A DNA stretch of 64,000 nucleotides from Bacteroidales bacterium M3 (GTDB lineage Bacteria; Bacteroidota; Bacteroidia; Bacteroidales; Muribaculaceae). The notes beneath the pieces are model-generated. The model had not been told where the DNA came from. It did no database searches and saw only the letters and a program-made list of their open reading frames with translations. Below are positions 34,630 through 43,106 of this stretch, in pieces. The stretch lies in NCBI GenBank assembly GCA_001689445.1, contig LUJN01000003.1, positions 1-64,000 on the forward strand, in the 5' to 3' direction. Numbering within the stretch: the stretch's first letter is position 1; each line of letters starts with the position of its first letter. A program made the position numbers and the translations under genes.

Positions 34630-35679
34630 TTAGTTTTTGTCGGTCTTGAAGTCGAACACTATGGTCTGGCTATACTGCTCGCCCGGGCCAAGGAGTTGCG
34701 ACGGGAAATTGCGGTGGTTGGGCGCGTCGGGCATCCCCTGGCACTCTATCGCCACGGCGTCATAGTCGTGGTACTCCTTGCCGCTCTTTGACAGCGGGGA
34801 GCCTGTAAGCCAGTTGCCGGTATAAACCTGCACTGCGGGCTGCGTCGTGTAGATGTCGAGCACGCGCCCGCTACGGTCGCTCCGCAAGGTAGCGGCATGG
34901 GCAAGCGTGTGCTTGTGCCAATTGTCAATCACCCAACAATTGTCATACCCCTTGCCATACTTCAACGCGGGGAAATCCTCCTTTATGTCGCGACCTACAG
35001 CCTTGGCGGTGGTAAAGTCCATAGGCGTACCCTCCACTGGTGCCATCTCGCCGGTCGGCACAAGGGTATCGTCGGTAGGAAGATAGCGCGAGGCATATAG
35101 CTGCAACACGTGGTCGAGAGCTGACCCGGCATCCTCGCCGTCGAGGTTGAAGTAGCAATGGTTGGTGAGGTTGACAACCGTCTTCTTGTCGGTCGTAGCA
35201 GTCAGTTCAAGAGAGAGCCTGTTGTCGTCACTCCATGAGTAGACGGCCTTGGCGTCGAGATTGCCGGGATAGCCCTCCTCGCCGTCGGCTGAATGATAGG
35301 TAAAGACCACTTTGGAGCCTTTTACCTCCCCGTGCCAATTGCGATTCATAAAGCCTGTCGGGCCTCCATGAAGGGCATTGGGTCCGTTGTTGATTGCGAG
35401 CTGATACTCCTTGCCGTCAATCTTGAAGCGACCGCCGGCGATGCGGTTGGCATACCGTCCGGGGATTTTCCCGGCACACGGCCCGTCACCTATATAGTCG
35501 AGCGGATTTTTGTAGCCGAGAACCACATCGGCGAGCACTCCGTCACGGTCGGGGACAACGACAGCGACGACTCCCGCGCCCATGGTCGAGAGGGTCACAT
35601 AAGCGCCGCTTTTGTTCTTTATCGTGTAAAGTGTGATGTCTCCATGAGGCGACACCACGTTAGACTTTGTTATATCCAT
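34630..35679 (-). CDS. galM: Aldose 1-epimerase (galactose mutarotase)
   Basis: Interconverts alpha and beta anomers of galactose or glucose so that galactokinase receives the alpha form. The 349-residue protein has the catalytic His in LTNHCYFNLDGE and NALHGGPTGFMNRNW, and the late acidic residue in AVAIECQGMPDAPN. It lacks a signal peptide, so it is cytoplasmic. It lies in the galactose cluster, 27 bases upstream of the nucleotidyltransferase. Confidence 0.95.
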   Translation of the reverse strand: MDITKSNVVSPHGDITLYTIKNKSGAYVTLSTMGAGVVAVVVPDRDGVLADVVLGYKNPLDYIGDGPCAGKIPGRYANRIAGGRFKIDGKEYQLAINNGPNALHGGPTGFMNRNWHGEVKGSKVVFTYHSADGEEGYPGNLDAKAVYSWSDDNRLSLELTATTDKKTVVNLTNHCYFNLDGEDAGSALDHVLQLYASRYLPTDDTLVPTGEMAPVEGTPMDFTTAKAVGRDIKEDFPALKYGKGYDNCWVIDNWHKHTLAHAATLRSDRSGRVLDIYTTQPAVQVYTGNWLTGSPLSKSGKEYHDYDAVAIECQGMPDAPNHRNFPSQLLGPGEQYSQTIVFDFKTDKN

Positions 35680-35689
35680 TTTATCAATT

Positions 35690-35838
35690 CATAATTCTCA
35701 ATGCATAATGCATAATTCAACTAATTCATAATGCTTAATGCTTAATGCATAATTCATAATGCATAATTTTCTTAGTGCTAAATTCAATCAATTCATTATG
35801 CATTGTGAATTATGCATTATGAATTAACTGAATTATGC
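35690..35838. repeat. AT-rich direct and inverted short repeats
   Basis: The gap between galK and galM is filled with variants of ATGCATAAT and TAATGCTTAATG in both orientations. A related cluster lies at 45730-46004. No ORF or promoter consensus can be separated from it. Confidence 0.75.
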
Positions 35839-35839
35839 A

Positions 35840-36982
35840 TTAACTATTAACTTTGCGTGCACCGTCCGAAATGATGACCTCATAGACCTTTGGCTCGTGG
35901 CCATACTTGGCGTTGAACTTCTCTTTGGCGGTCTTTACAAACGGTTCGTAAAGCTCATCTTTCACCAGGTTGATGGTGCATCCGCCAAAGCCGCCGCCCA
36001 TGATGCGCGACCCGGTGACGCCACACTCCTTGGCGATGTCGTTGAGGTAGTCGAGTTCCTCGCAGCTCACCTCATAATCCTTTGACAACCCGCGATGGGT
36101 CTCGTACATCTTGCGCCCCACGGTCTCATAGTCGTGCTTCATCAAGGCGTCGCATACGTCGAGCACACGGTCCTTCTCCTCAACGACAAACTTGGCGCGG
36201 AAATAGTCCTCGGCGGTGATGTCACTCTTCACCTCGTCGAGCATCTCCATCGTGGCATCACGCAGGGTGTCGAGACCAAGACGCTTTGCCACGCGCTCGC
36301 ACGACTCACGGCGACGGTTGTAGGGGGAGTCGGCAAGCTCGTGCTTGACGACCGAATCCACAAGCACCAGCTTGTGGCCCTTAGGCTCAAAGGGGAAATA
36401 TTCATACTCCATCGAGCGGCAGTCAAGACGCATCAGATGGTCTTTCTTGCCGAACACCGAGGCAAACTGGTCCATGATGCCGCAATTTACGCCGCAATAG
36501 TTGTGCTCGGTCGACTGCCCTATCTTGGCAAGCTCAAACTTATCGATGGAGTTGCCGTTGAACATGTCGTTGAGGGCAAACGCAAAGCATGACTCAAGGG
36601 CGGCCGAGGAGCTTAGGCCCGCGCCGAGGGGCACGTTGCCCGCAAACACGGCGTCAAAGCCCTTGATCGTGCCGCCACGCTTGATTATCTCACGGCACAC
36701 GCCAAATATGTAGCGTGCCCATGATGCCTTGGGGGCATCCTCCTCGTTGAGGCCGAACTCGGCGTTCTCGTTTATGTCAATCGAGTAGACGCGCACGCGG
36801 TCGGTGCCGTTGGGGCGCAGCTCGGCCATAATCACTTTATCTATCGCTCCGGGAAACACGAAGCCGCCGTTATAGTCGGTATGCTCGCCGATGAGATTGA
36901 TACGTCCGGCCGAGGCATATAGCGTGCCTGCCGCGCCAAAGTGTTCCTGAAATGTCTTCTGGATTTTTTCTTTAAGTTCCAT
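35840..36982 (-). CDS. galK: Galactokinase
   Basis: Phosphorylates alpha-galactose to galactose-1-phosphate. GHMP-kinase motifs are clear in the 380-residue protein: GRINLIGEHTDYNGGFVFPGAID (galactokinase signature), GNVPLGAGLSSSAALE (ATP-binding), and MGGGFGGCTINLV (third motif). Located 32 bases downstream of the GH2 gene, consistent with use of galactose released by that enzyme. Confidence 0.97.
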   Translation of the reverse strand: MELKEKIQKTFQEHFGAAGTLYASAGRINLIGEHTDYNGGFVFPGAIDKVIMAELRPNGTDRVRVYSIDINENAEFGLNEEDAPKASWARYIFGVCREIIKRGGTIKGFDAVFAGNVPLGAGLSSSAALESCFAFALNDMFNGNSIDKFELAKIGQSTEHNYCGVNCGIMDQFASVFGKKDHLMRLDCRSMEYEYFPFEPKGHKLVLVDSVVKHELADSPYNRRRESCERVAKRLGLDTLRDATMEMLDEVKSDITAEDYFRAKFVVEEKDRVLDVCDALMKHDYETVGRKMYETHRGLSKDYEVSCEELDYLNDIAKECGVTGSRIMGGGFGGCTINLVKDELYEPFVKTAKEKFNAKYGHEPKVYEVIISDGARKVNS

Positions 36983-37014
36983 GTCGGTTGTGGGTTATAG
37001 ATTTGTTAGGTAAA

Positions 37015-39441
37015 TTATTTCACGGGGATTGTCACTACGGCGTCCTTCACGCCCTTGGCCGATGCCTTGAATGTGAGCGTGCCCGGTGTCTTTGCCGAGC
37101 GTACAATGGCTGTGGCCGCGCCGCTGAAGAGCTTCATCTTCGGGTCCTGGAAGGGCATAAGGCAGGTGGGGTCGCCGTTGGCGGTCGCCTCAAACGCGCC
37201 CGCACCCGTAACCTTGAACTGCACCTCGCGGCTGTCGGTGGGCACGATATTGCCATCCTTGTCGGCAACCTGCACGGTGAAATACACCAAGTCGTCGCCA
37301 TCGGCGGCAAGCTCCTTGCGGTTGGGGGTCACGACAAGGTGATGCGGCTTGCCGGCTGTGCGCAAAGTCTTCTCGGCAACGGGATTGCCTGAGGCATCAT
37401 AGGCAACGACACGCAGCTCGCCCGGCTCATAGACGGTCTCGTTCCACATCAGGCGGTAGCGGTTCATCACTGTCGAGTCGTTTTTCTCGCGCATCCCTTG
37501 GCTGCGGCCGTTGACAAACAGCTCGGCCTTGGGGTAGTTGGTGTAGACAAACACCGGGGTCTGCAGACCCTCGCGCCCCTCCCAGTTCCAGTGAGGAAGC
37601 ACGTGGAGCGTGGTGGAGTCGGTGTTCCACTTGGAGCGGTAGAGATAGTAGCGGTCCTTGGGGAGAGACGCGAGGTCGATGATGCCGAACACCGAGCTGT
37701 GGTTGGGCCATGCGTCAGTGTCGTAGGGTGACGGCTCGCCGAGATAGTCGAACCCTGTCCATACAAACTGCCCCATGACATACTCCTTGTCGTCCATCGC
37801 AAAGTCCATGTCGGGAATATTGGACCAAGGGCAAGCCTCGTTGTCGTAGCTCGACGACTGGTGGTCCTCATCGATATGGGTGTAATGCTCCTTCCATACG
37901 ACAGGGAAATGGTAGACACCACGGGAGGAGACTGTGGATGCGGTCTCCGAGCCAAGTATCATCTTCTGCGGCAGGTTCTCGTAGGCTTTTTCATAATATT
38001 GGGGCTTGTAGTTGAATCCGGGGATGTCGAGGGTGGCGGCAAAACCGTTGTCGAGCACGGCGCCTATCTGGTCCATGCCACAGGTGACGGGCCGGGTCGG
38101 GTCAAGCTGATGCACAAGGTCCTGCAGCATGACAAGCTCGCTGACGCCATCGGGGCCCCACTGGCTCGGCACCTCGTTGCCTATCGACCACATCACCACC
38201 GACGGGGAGTTGCGGAAGTGCTTGACCATATTGGTGACATCCTTCTCGGCCCACTCATTGAAGATTGCGCCGTATCCGTTTTCCGACTTAGGACGGAAGC
38301 TCCAGTCGTCAAACGGCTCTATCATCATCATGAAGCCCATCTCATCGCACAGCTCCACAAGTTCGGGGGCCGGCATGTTGTGGGAGGTGCGGATGGCGTT
38401 GCAGCCCATGTCGCGCAGCAATTCGAGCTGATGGCGCAGGGCCGAGCGGTTGACTGCCGCTCCGAGCGGGCCGAGGTCGTGATGGTTGCACACGCCCTTG
38501 AACTTCGTAGGCTCGCCATTGAGGAAAAATCCCTTTTCGGACACATACTCTATCGAGCGCACGCCAAATCGGGTATCGTAGTTGTCGACTACCTTGCCGT
38601 CGACCGACAGCGTGGTCTGTGCCGTGTAGAGGTAAGGGTCAGCGGGCGACCATAGGTGGGGATTGTCGATGATGAAATTCTGCGAGTCAACCTGTCCGTG
38701 CGCCACGTAGGGGGTATTGTTGACCGCAACCACATCGCCGGCGGCATCACGTATCTCGGTGCAGACGTTCACGACCTCACCTTTGCGCGCGCCCTCAATT
38801 TCGATTTTGAGGTTGACGGAGGCATACTCCTTTGACACCTTGGGGGTGGTCACATAAGTGCCCCACACAGGCACATGAACACGGTCGGTCTCCACGAGGC
38901 GCACATTGCGGTAAAGCCCCGCGCCGGGATACCAGCGCGATGCCTTCTCGTAATTTTCAAGGTTGACCTGAAGGTCGTTCTTGCCGGGGCGTGCCACACC
39001 ATCAAGATTGACATAAAACGAGTTGTAGCCATACGGCCAGAAGGCGACCTCCTTGCCGTTGACCTTGACGCGGGCATTGCTCATCGCGCCATCAAATATG
39101 AGGGTCATGGAGCGTCCCGTTGTGTCGGGCAACTCAAATGTCGTACGGTATTCCCCTTTGCCGATAAACGGCAGGCCGCCGGTGCGCCCTGTCTTCAGTG
39201 TCTTCTCAGTCTCGCCGTTCTGCTCCACGGCCACAACCTGCAAGTCATTGTCGCGGTCAAACGGCCCGTATATAGCCCAATCATGGGGTACGGAGACATT
39301 CTGCCACTTGGTAGAAGCGTCGGCAGTGCCCTTGGTAAACTGCCATCCATCCTTCAGCAGACGCTCGGTGCGTTGTGCGGTTATGGTAGACGGGATAGTC
39401 ACGGCACACGCCATGGCACACATTGCAAATAATCGGTTCAT
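37015..39441 (-). CDS. GH2 beta-galactosidase, exported
   Basis: An 808-residue glycoside hydrolase of family 2 with a signal peptide (STITAQ). Order: sugar-binding jelly roll (WQNVSVPHDWAIYGPFDRDND), Ig-like domain, TIM-barrel, then C-terminal Ig-like domains. The acid/base Glu is in MWSIGNEVPSQW and the nucleophile Glu in KMILGSETAST. GEPSPYDTDAWPNHSSVFGIIDLA is typical of Bacteroidales GH2 beta-galactosidases. The gene precedes galK and galM, which supports galactose as the product. It is probably periplasmic. Confidence 0.93.
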   Translation of the reverse strand: MNRLFAMCAMACAVTIPSTITAQRTERLLKDGWQFTKGTADASTKWQNVSVPHDWAIYGPFDRDNDLQVVAVEQNGETEKTLKTGRTGGLPFIGKGEYRTTFELPDTTGRSMTLIFDGAMSNARVKVNGKEVAFWPYGYNSFYVNLDGVARPGKNDLQVNLENYEKASRWYPGAGLYRNVRLVETDRVHVPVWGTYVTTPKVSKEYASVNLKIEIEGARKGEVVNVCTEIRDAAGDVVAVNNTPYVAHGQVDSQNFIIDNPHLWSPADPYLYTAQTTLSVDGKVVDNYDTRFGVRSIEYVSEKGFFLNGEPTKFKGVCNHHDLGPLGAAVNRSALRHQLELLRDMGCNAIRTSHNMPAPELVELCDEMGFMMMIEPFDDWSFRPKSENGYGAIFNEWAEKDVTNMVKHFRNSPSVVMWSIGNEVPSQWGPDGVSELVMLQDLVHQLDPTRPVTCGMDQIGAVLDNGFAATLDIPGFNYKPQYYEKAYENLPQKMILGSETASTVSSRGVYHFPVVWKEHYTHIDEDHQSSSYDNEACPWSNIPDMDFAMDDKEYVMGQFVWTGFDYLGEPSPYDTDAWPNHSSVFGIIDLASLPKDRYYLYRSKWNTDSTTLHVLPHWNWEGREGLQTPVFVYTNYPKAELFVNGRSQGMREKNDSTVMNRYRLMWNETVYEPGELRVVAYDASGNPVAEKTLRTAGKPHHLVVTPNRKELAADGDDLVYFTVQVADKDGNIVPTDSREVQFKVTGAGAFEATANGDPTCLMPFQDPKMKLFSGAATAIVRSAKTPGTLTFKASAKGVKDAVVTIPVK

Positions 39442-39590
39442 CTCGGTTAGTTAGGTGTTATTCTTAATAAGTAAGGTTGCTATATAAGTACAATGGGTTA
39501 GATAGCATTGCAAATTTACGCATTATTTTTCTAATGTTAATTGCCGATAAGCCTCGTTTTAACATTCATAGCAATATTTGTGGTAAATTA

Positions 39591-42185
39591 TCATTCTATC
39601 CATACACCCTTTATACCGACATCGGCCGACGTGCCGGAAGGCTGCCTGAAAATGAGCTGCACACGTTCTATGTCACCAAAAGACAATGGGGTGGCAGTCG
39701 CAGGGTCAGGAACAAATTCACGCGACAGGAACACGGGATAAGGCTCGGGAGAGAGCAGCGTGTTGGCGAGCGTCATGCCGGAGGGCGACACCTCGAACAC
39801 ACCCTCTCTCAACGGCACTGTCGCGGCATAGGTAAAACCATCCCTGTTGATGACGGCAACAGTCACCGAGTCCACTCCCTCATCATTGACGTCGCCAAGT
39901 GACAGATGAAGACGCGCCATCGGAGATACCGTGCGCGGCGACATGATATCGGCGACATATTTCGACAGTATCACCCGACGGTTATTATCGCGCCTGTCGA
40001 GCCGCAGCCCTATAACATTCTCCCCCTTGGGGGCGAGATGCCGCCATCCGAAGTCGGTGCCTCCCCAATCGGTGGGTATCGAGGACAGCTCGACCCCATC
40101 GGTGCCTACCGTGGCGTCGAGCAATACGACAGCCGAGCGCGGCTCGACAATCGGAGTCTCATATCGGCGTGTCTCCGCAGGGGCGTCATCCCCAAGATAG
40201 TCCCAGTCGAGAGGCGTCCCTGCGGCAAGAGAGGGCCAGGTCTTCACCGAGCCATCCTTTCCAAAGACCGCTATCATGTAGTCAAACCGAGATGCACCGT
40301 CCACCCCCACCGAGTCGACTGTCACCTCATAACCATAGGGGCTTACACGCGCCATCGGGTATAGCTTATTGCGCTCGTTCCAGAACGACACCGTCCCCGG
40401 ATAGAGAACGACCGAGTCGGGCACTTCGGATGAAGCGACGTCGGCATGTATAGTCAGCGTGCCACCACGTTCCACAGCCTTGACGGCCTCATGCACGAGC
40501 ACAGGCGTGACTTCACGCGGCGCGGGGGCGGCAAATTCGCCAAGGGCCATGTTACCAAGGCGGTCATCGGGCTTGAACGACGACAGGGCTGCCTTGTCAG
40601 AGGAGAGCAGATAGACACCGGGATAGACGCTTATCTTGCCGTCTCGTGCCTCGCCCGATCGGCTATTGCCGTCGTTTATGCCCTTGAAATAGTATTGCTT
40701 CCCGAGAGCAGGGATGTCAATGCTCATGGCATTGTCGCGATACAGGATTTCCCCTACCCGCTTTGATAGTGACGGTTTGGCAAACGGGTCAGAGGTCAGC
40801 ACAACATCGGGCATCACCTCAAGCCGCCACACGTCGGGCGATATGCGGTCGAGGAAATATGCCCCCTCCCCCTCATAGTTTACGACCGGCGAGGAGTGAC
40901 GCCCCGCCACATGCTCCAATGCTGCCATATCCTTGGGGCGAATAGCATTGTCGCCAGTATAATAGAACTTCTTACCGTCATTGAGCATGCTTAGATCCTG
41001 CCGCGCACTCACCATGAAGTCGCCAAACACCGTGTCAACGGGGTATTTGCCATAGTCAGCCCCGCGCTTGACAGTGCGTGCCGCCTCGGCGGCTATCATC
41101 ATCGCCAGCGCCTTTTGAGGTGTATAGGCGAGGTTGAGGTAGTGGGTCTGGTATTCGCTGTTGCTCCACGCCATGTCGGTGGGGTCGTAGGCAAACTGGG
41201 TCATCCACTGGAAGCCCTCCTTGCGGAACGTACGTGATATCGCGGGGAAAAGATAGCTGTAGAGATTGTCAGCGGGGTCAAACTCATAGACGACGCGGGC
41301 CTTGGAGCCAAACCCTTTCACCTTGTCGGCAAACGGGATATCGTACTGGTCGACATACGGCAGGAAATTCCCCTTGCGCGCATGCCCCGCCACGAGGTTG
41401 ACGGGATACCATTGATAGGTAGTGCCATCTATGTCGGCGTCATAAAATGCCTGGGTCACGTCATAGTTGTGGGACACGTTGTATAGCACGGGCTTCTTCC
41501 AACCTGCACGCCGTATGGCACGCACCATGCGGTTGACATATGCCTTGACCTCCTTCTCGGTGCCCGAATGGCACGGCTCATTGTTGATTTCCACTGCTAT
41601 CAGCTCCGGGTCGGCAGCATAGGTCTTGCCCGTATAAGGGTTGCGGTGGGATAGCAGTTGCCCGATATACCTCTCCTGCGCCTTTATCGCCGCAGGGTCA
41701 TCGTGAACCTTGCACTTCTCATAGTCGTAGGTGAACGCCCCATTGGGGTCGGTGTTGCGCTCGGGATAGCCGTTGCCAAAGTTGGTCTGCGCCGTTATGA
41801 CGGTCTTTATGCCGCGTTTCTCAAGCTGCGCGAGCAGATAGTCGAGCAGGTCGAGGTGATCGTTCTCCACGAGGTTGCCGAGACTGTCGCTAAGTTCCAC
41901 ATCCCACAGGTGGAGACGGAAACCGTTGAAGCCGAGACGGGCCATGTGGTAGACATCGCGGTCTATCGCACTTTTGCGGTCGATACCGAGAGAGCCGAGC
42001 GCACGATAAGCGTGGGCAAACGGCACGGTATAGTTTGTCCCATAGAACGACACCTCCTCTTTTGTGTCGTCACGACGCATCACGCCGTCACGGTCGACAT
42101 ATACGTTATAAGAATCTGTCGACGCGACAGCCAATGTCGGCAGCATCAGCCCCGACGCCAAAAATATTGCGCTAAAAAGTCTCAT
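39591..42185 (-). CDS. GH5-like (cellulase-type) glycoside hydrolase, secreted
   Basis: An 864-residue exported protein. After the signal peptide, a TIM-barrel carries DVYHMARLGFNGFRLHLWD, the acid/base region ELIAVEINNEPCHSG, and a likely nucleophile in ARVVYEFDPAD. This is the clan A pattern of GH5-like enzymes. About residues 450-864 form beta-rich accessory domains. It leads the galactose cluster, so a beta-galactoside or galactose-bearing glycan is the likely substrate (inference). A TATTTTTG -7 box lies at 42224-42231 on the minus strand. Confidence 0.83.
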   Translation of the reverse strand: MRLFSAIFLASGLMLPTLAVASTDSYNVYVDRDGVMRRDDTKEEVSFYGTNYTVPFAHAYRALGSLGIDRKSAIDRDVYHMARLGFNGFRLHLWDVELSDSLGNLVENDHLDLLDYLLAQLEKRGIKTVITAQTNFGNGYPERNTDPNGAFTYDYEKCKVHDDPAAIKAQERYIGQLLSHRNPYTGKTYAADPELIAVEINNEPCHSGTEKEVKAYVNRMVRAIRRAGWKKPVLYNVSHNYDVTQAFYDADIDGTTYQWYPVNLVAGHARKGNFLPYVDQYDIPFADKVKGFGSKARVVYEFDPADNLYSYLFPAISRTFRKEGFQWMTQFAYDPTDMAWSNSEYQTHYLNLAYTPQKALAMMIAAEAARTVKRGADYGKYPVDTVFGDFMVSARQDLSMLNDGKKFYYTGDNAIRPKDMAALEHVAGRHSSPVVNYEGEGAYFLDRISPDVWRLEVMPDVVLTSDPFAKPSLSKRVGEILYRDNAMSIDIPALGKQYYFKGINDGNSRSGEARDGKISVYPGVYLLSSDKAALSSFKPDDRLGNMALGEFAAPAPREVTPVLVHEAVKAVERGGTLTIHADVASSEVPDSVVLYPGTVSFWNERNKLYPMARVSPYGYEVTVDSVGVDGASRFDYMIAVFGKDGSVKTWPSLAAGTPLDWDYLGDDAPAETRRYETPIVEPRSAVVLLDATVGTDGVELSSIPTDWGGTDFGWRHLAPKGENVIGLRLDRRDNNRRVILSKYVADIMSPRTVSPMARLHLSLGDVNDEGVDSVTVAVINRDGFTYAATVPLREGVFEVSPSGMTLANTLLSPEPYPVFLSREFVPDPATATPLSFGDIERVQLIFRQPSGTSADVGIKGVWIE

Positions 42186-42271
42186 GGCTTACTATGTGTT
42201 TTAGTCAATGGGTTAATCATCCACAAAAATACACAATCTCCCCCAACCAGACACTATGTGCTCCCAATAAT

Positions 42272-42820
42272 TTACAATAGAGACGCAAGGTCAAAATACA
42301 TCACTCTGGTGCGCTTGTCCTCGTCGTCATTGTTGAGAAACCGATAATTATTCTTAATATAAAAAGGAATGGCATCCGCATAGGCATCCACAGTAACAAA
42401 GCGGCATCCCGACTTATTATCCACGACAAAATAATCCTCAATAAATTCGAGCAAGTAAGTACCTATAGATTGGTGTTGTACTGATTTTGAAATGGCCAAA
42501 CGACCTATTTTTATTGCGGGATAGCTTCTAAGGCGTTTCTCATTGACAAATTTATGTCGCCGAAAACGGTTGAACTCGGTTTTATCCTCAAAATCAGAAA
42601 TTGAAATCTTATCGTTGGAGAGACTAAAATAGGCTATCACTATCCCGGTTGTTTTGGATTCAACCACGTAGGTGACAGACAATAAAGCATTCCGATAAAG
42701 ACTTGCCTCATTTAGCAAAAAATCATTCAAGTCTTCATCTGAGCAGTCAAAAGAGGGAATAACATCGCCGATGTTAAGCCGTCTTACCGTATAAGATTCA
42801 TCAAATTCCCGATGTGTCAT
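42272..42820 (-). CDS. GNAT acetyltransferase, probable toxin of a toxin-antitoxin pair (copy 1)
   Basis: A 182-residue GNAT-fold protein of the size and layout of TacT/AtaT-type toxins, which acetylate aminoacyl-tRNA. The acetyl-CoA loop lies in VQHQSIGTYLLEF, followed by CRFVTVDAYADAIPFYIKNNYRFL, matching the toxin-type (D-A-x-x-x-A-x-x-F-Y) end. The gene is AT-rich compared with its surroundings. A 50-residue gene ends two bases upstream. A general acetyltransferase is the alternative. Confidence 0.85.
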   Translation of the reverse strand: MTHREFDESYTVRRLNIGDVIPSFDCSDEDLNDFLLNEASLYRNALLSVTYVVESKTTGIVIAYFSLSNDKISISDFEDKTEFNRFRRHKFVNEKRLRSYPAIKIGRLAISKSVQHQSIGTYLLEFIEDYFVVDNKSGCRFVTVDAYADAIPFYIKNNYRFLNNDDEDKRTRVMYFDLASLL

Positions 42821-42822
42821 TA

Positions 42823-42975
42823 CTATTTTACCATCATTTTCATGACAGTTTCATATGACTTGCGAATTTCAGCTCGTTTTTCGGGAGACAGTTTTGGAGG
42901 ATTCTTCATGCGCTCCTCAAAACGCCGACCGTCCTCGCCAAACAATATAGGGGTTTCTTTAATCGGTCTTGCCAT
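42823..42975 (-). CDS. 50-residue putative antitoxin of GNAT copy 1
   Basis: A short basic protein beginning MARPIKETPILFGEDGRRFE and ending KRAEIRKSYETVMKMMVK. It shares tPxL.GEDxRxFxE...PKLS with the 59-residue protein before GNAT copy 2 at 60271-60450. It shows no ribbon-helix-helix or other antitoxin domain known to me. The stop lies two bases before the GNAT start, as in copy 2. The start codon follows a promoter box by 21 bases. Confidence 0.75.
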   Translation of the reverse strand: MARPIKETPILFGEDGRRFEERMKNPPKLSPEKRAEIRKSYETVMKMMVK

Positions 42976-42995
42976 ATCTTATGAATGTTTTGATT

Positions 42996-43022
42996 TTCAA
43001 TTACAAAGATACAACAAATTTC
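42996..43022 (-). promoter_or_regulatory. Shared promoter/operator box of the GNAT module, copy 1
   Basis: This 27-base stretch is identical at 25 positions to 60474-60500 before GNAT copy 2. On the minus strand it includes TATCTTTG (43004-43011), a -7 promoter box. The conservation on both sides of the -7 box suggests an operator bound by the module's own product. Confidence 0.7.
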
Positions 43023-43056
43023 TGAGGCGATGATTTATTCAAACGGGAAATATTTG

Positions 43057-43064
43057 TAAATTTG
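43057..43064 (+). promoter_or_regulatory. Promoter -7 box for the LysM protein
   Basis: TAAATTTG matches TAnnTTTG, with a near-match TTTA 19 bases upstream (43034-43037). It is divergent from the GNAT module promoter. Confidence 0.55.
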
Positions 43065-43106
43065 CAGTTTGAATATAAACGGCACCAACCAATAGAGAAA
43101 ACGCTT

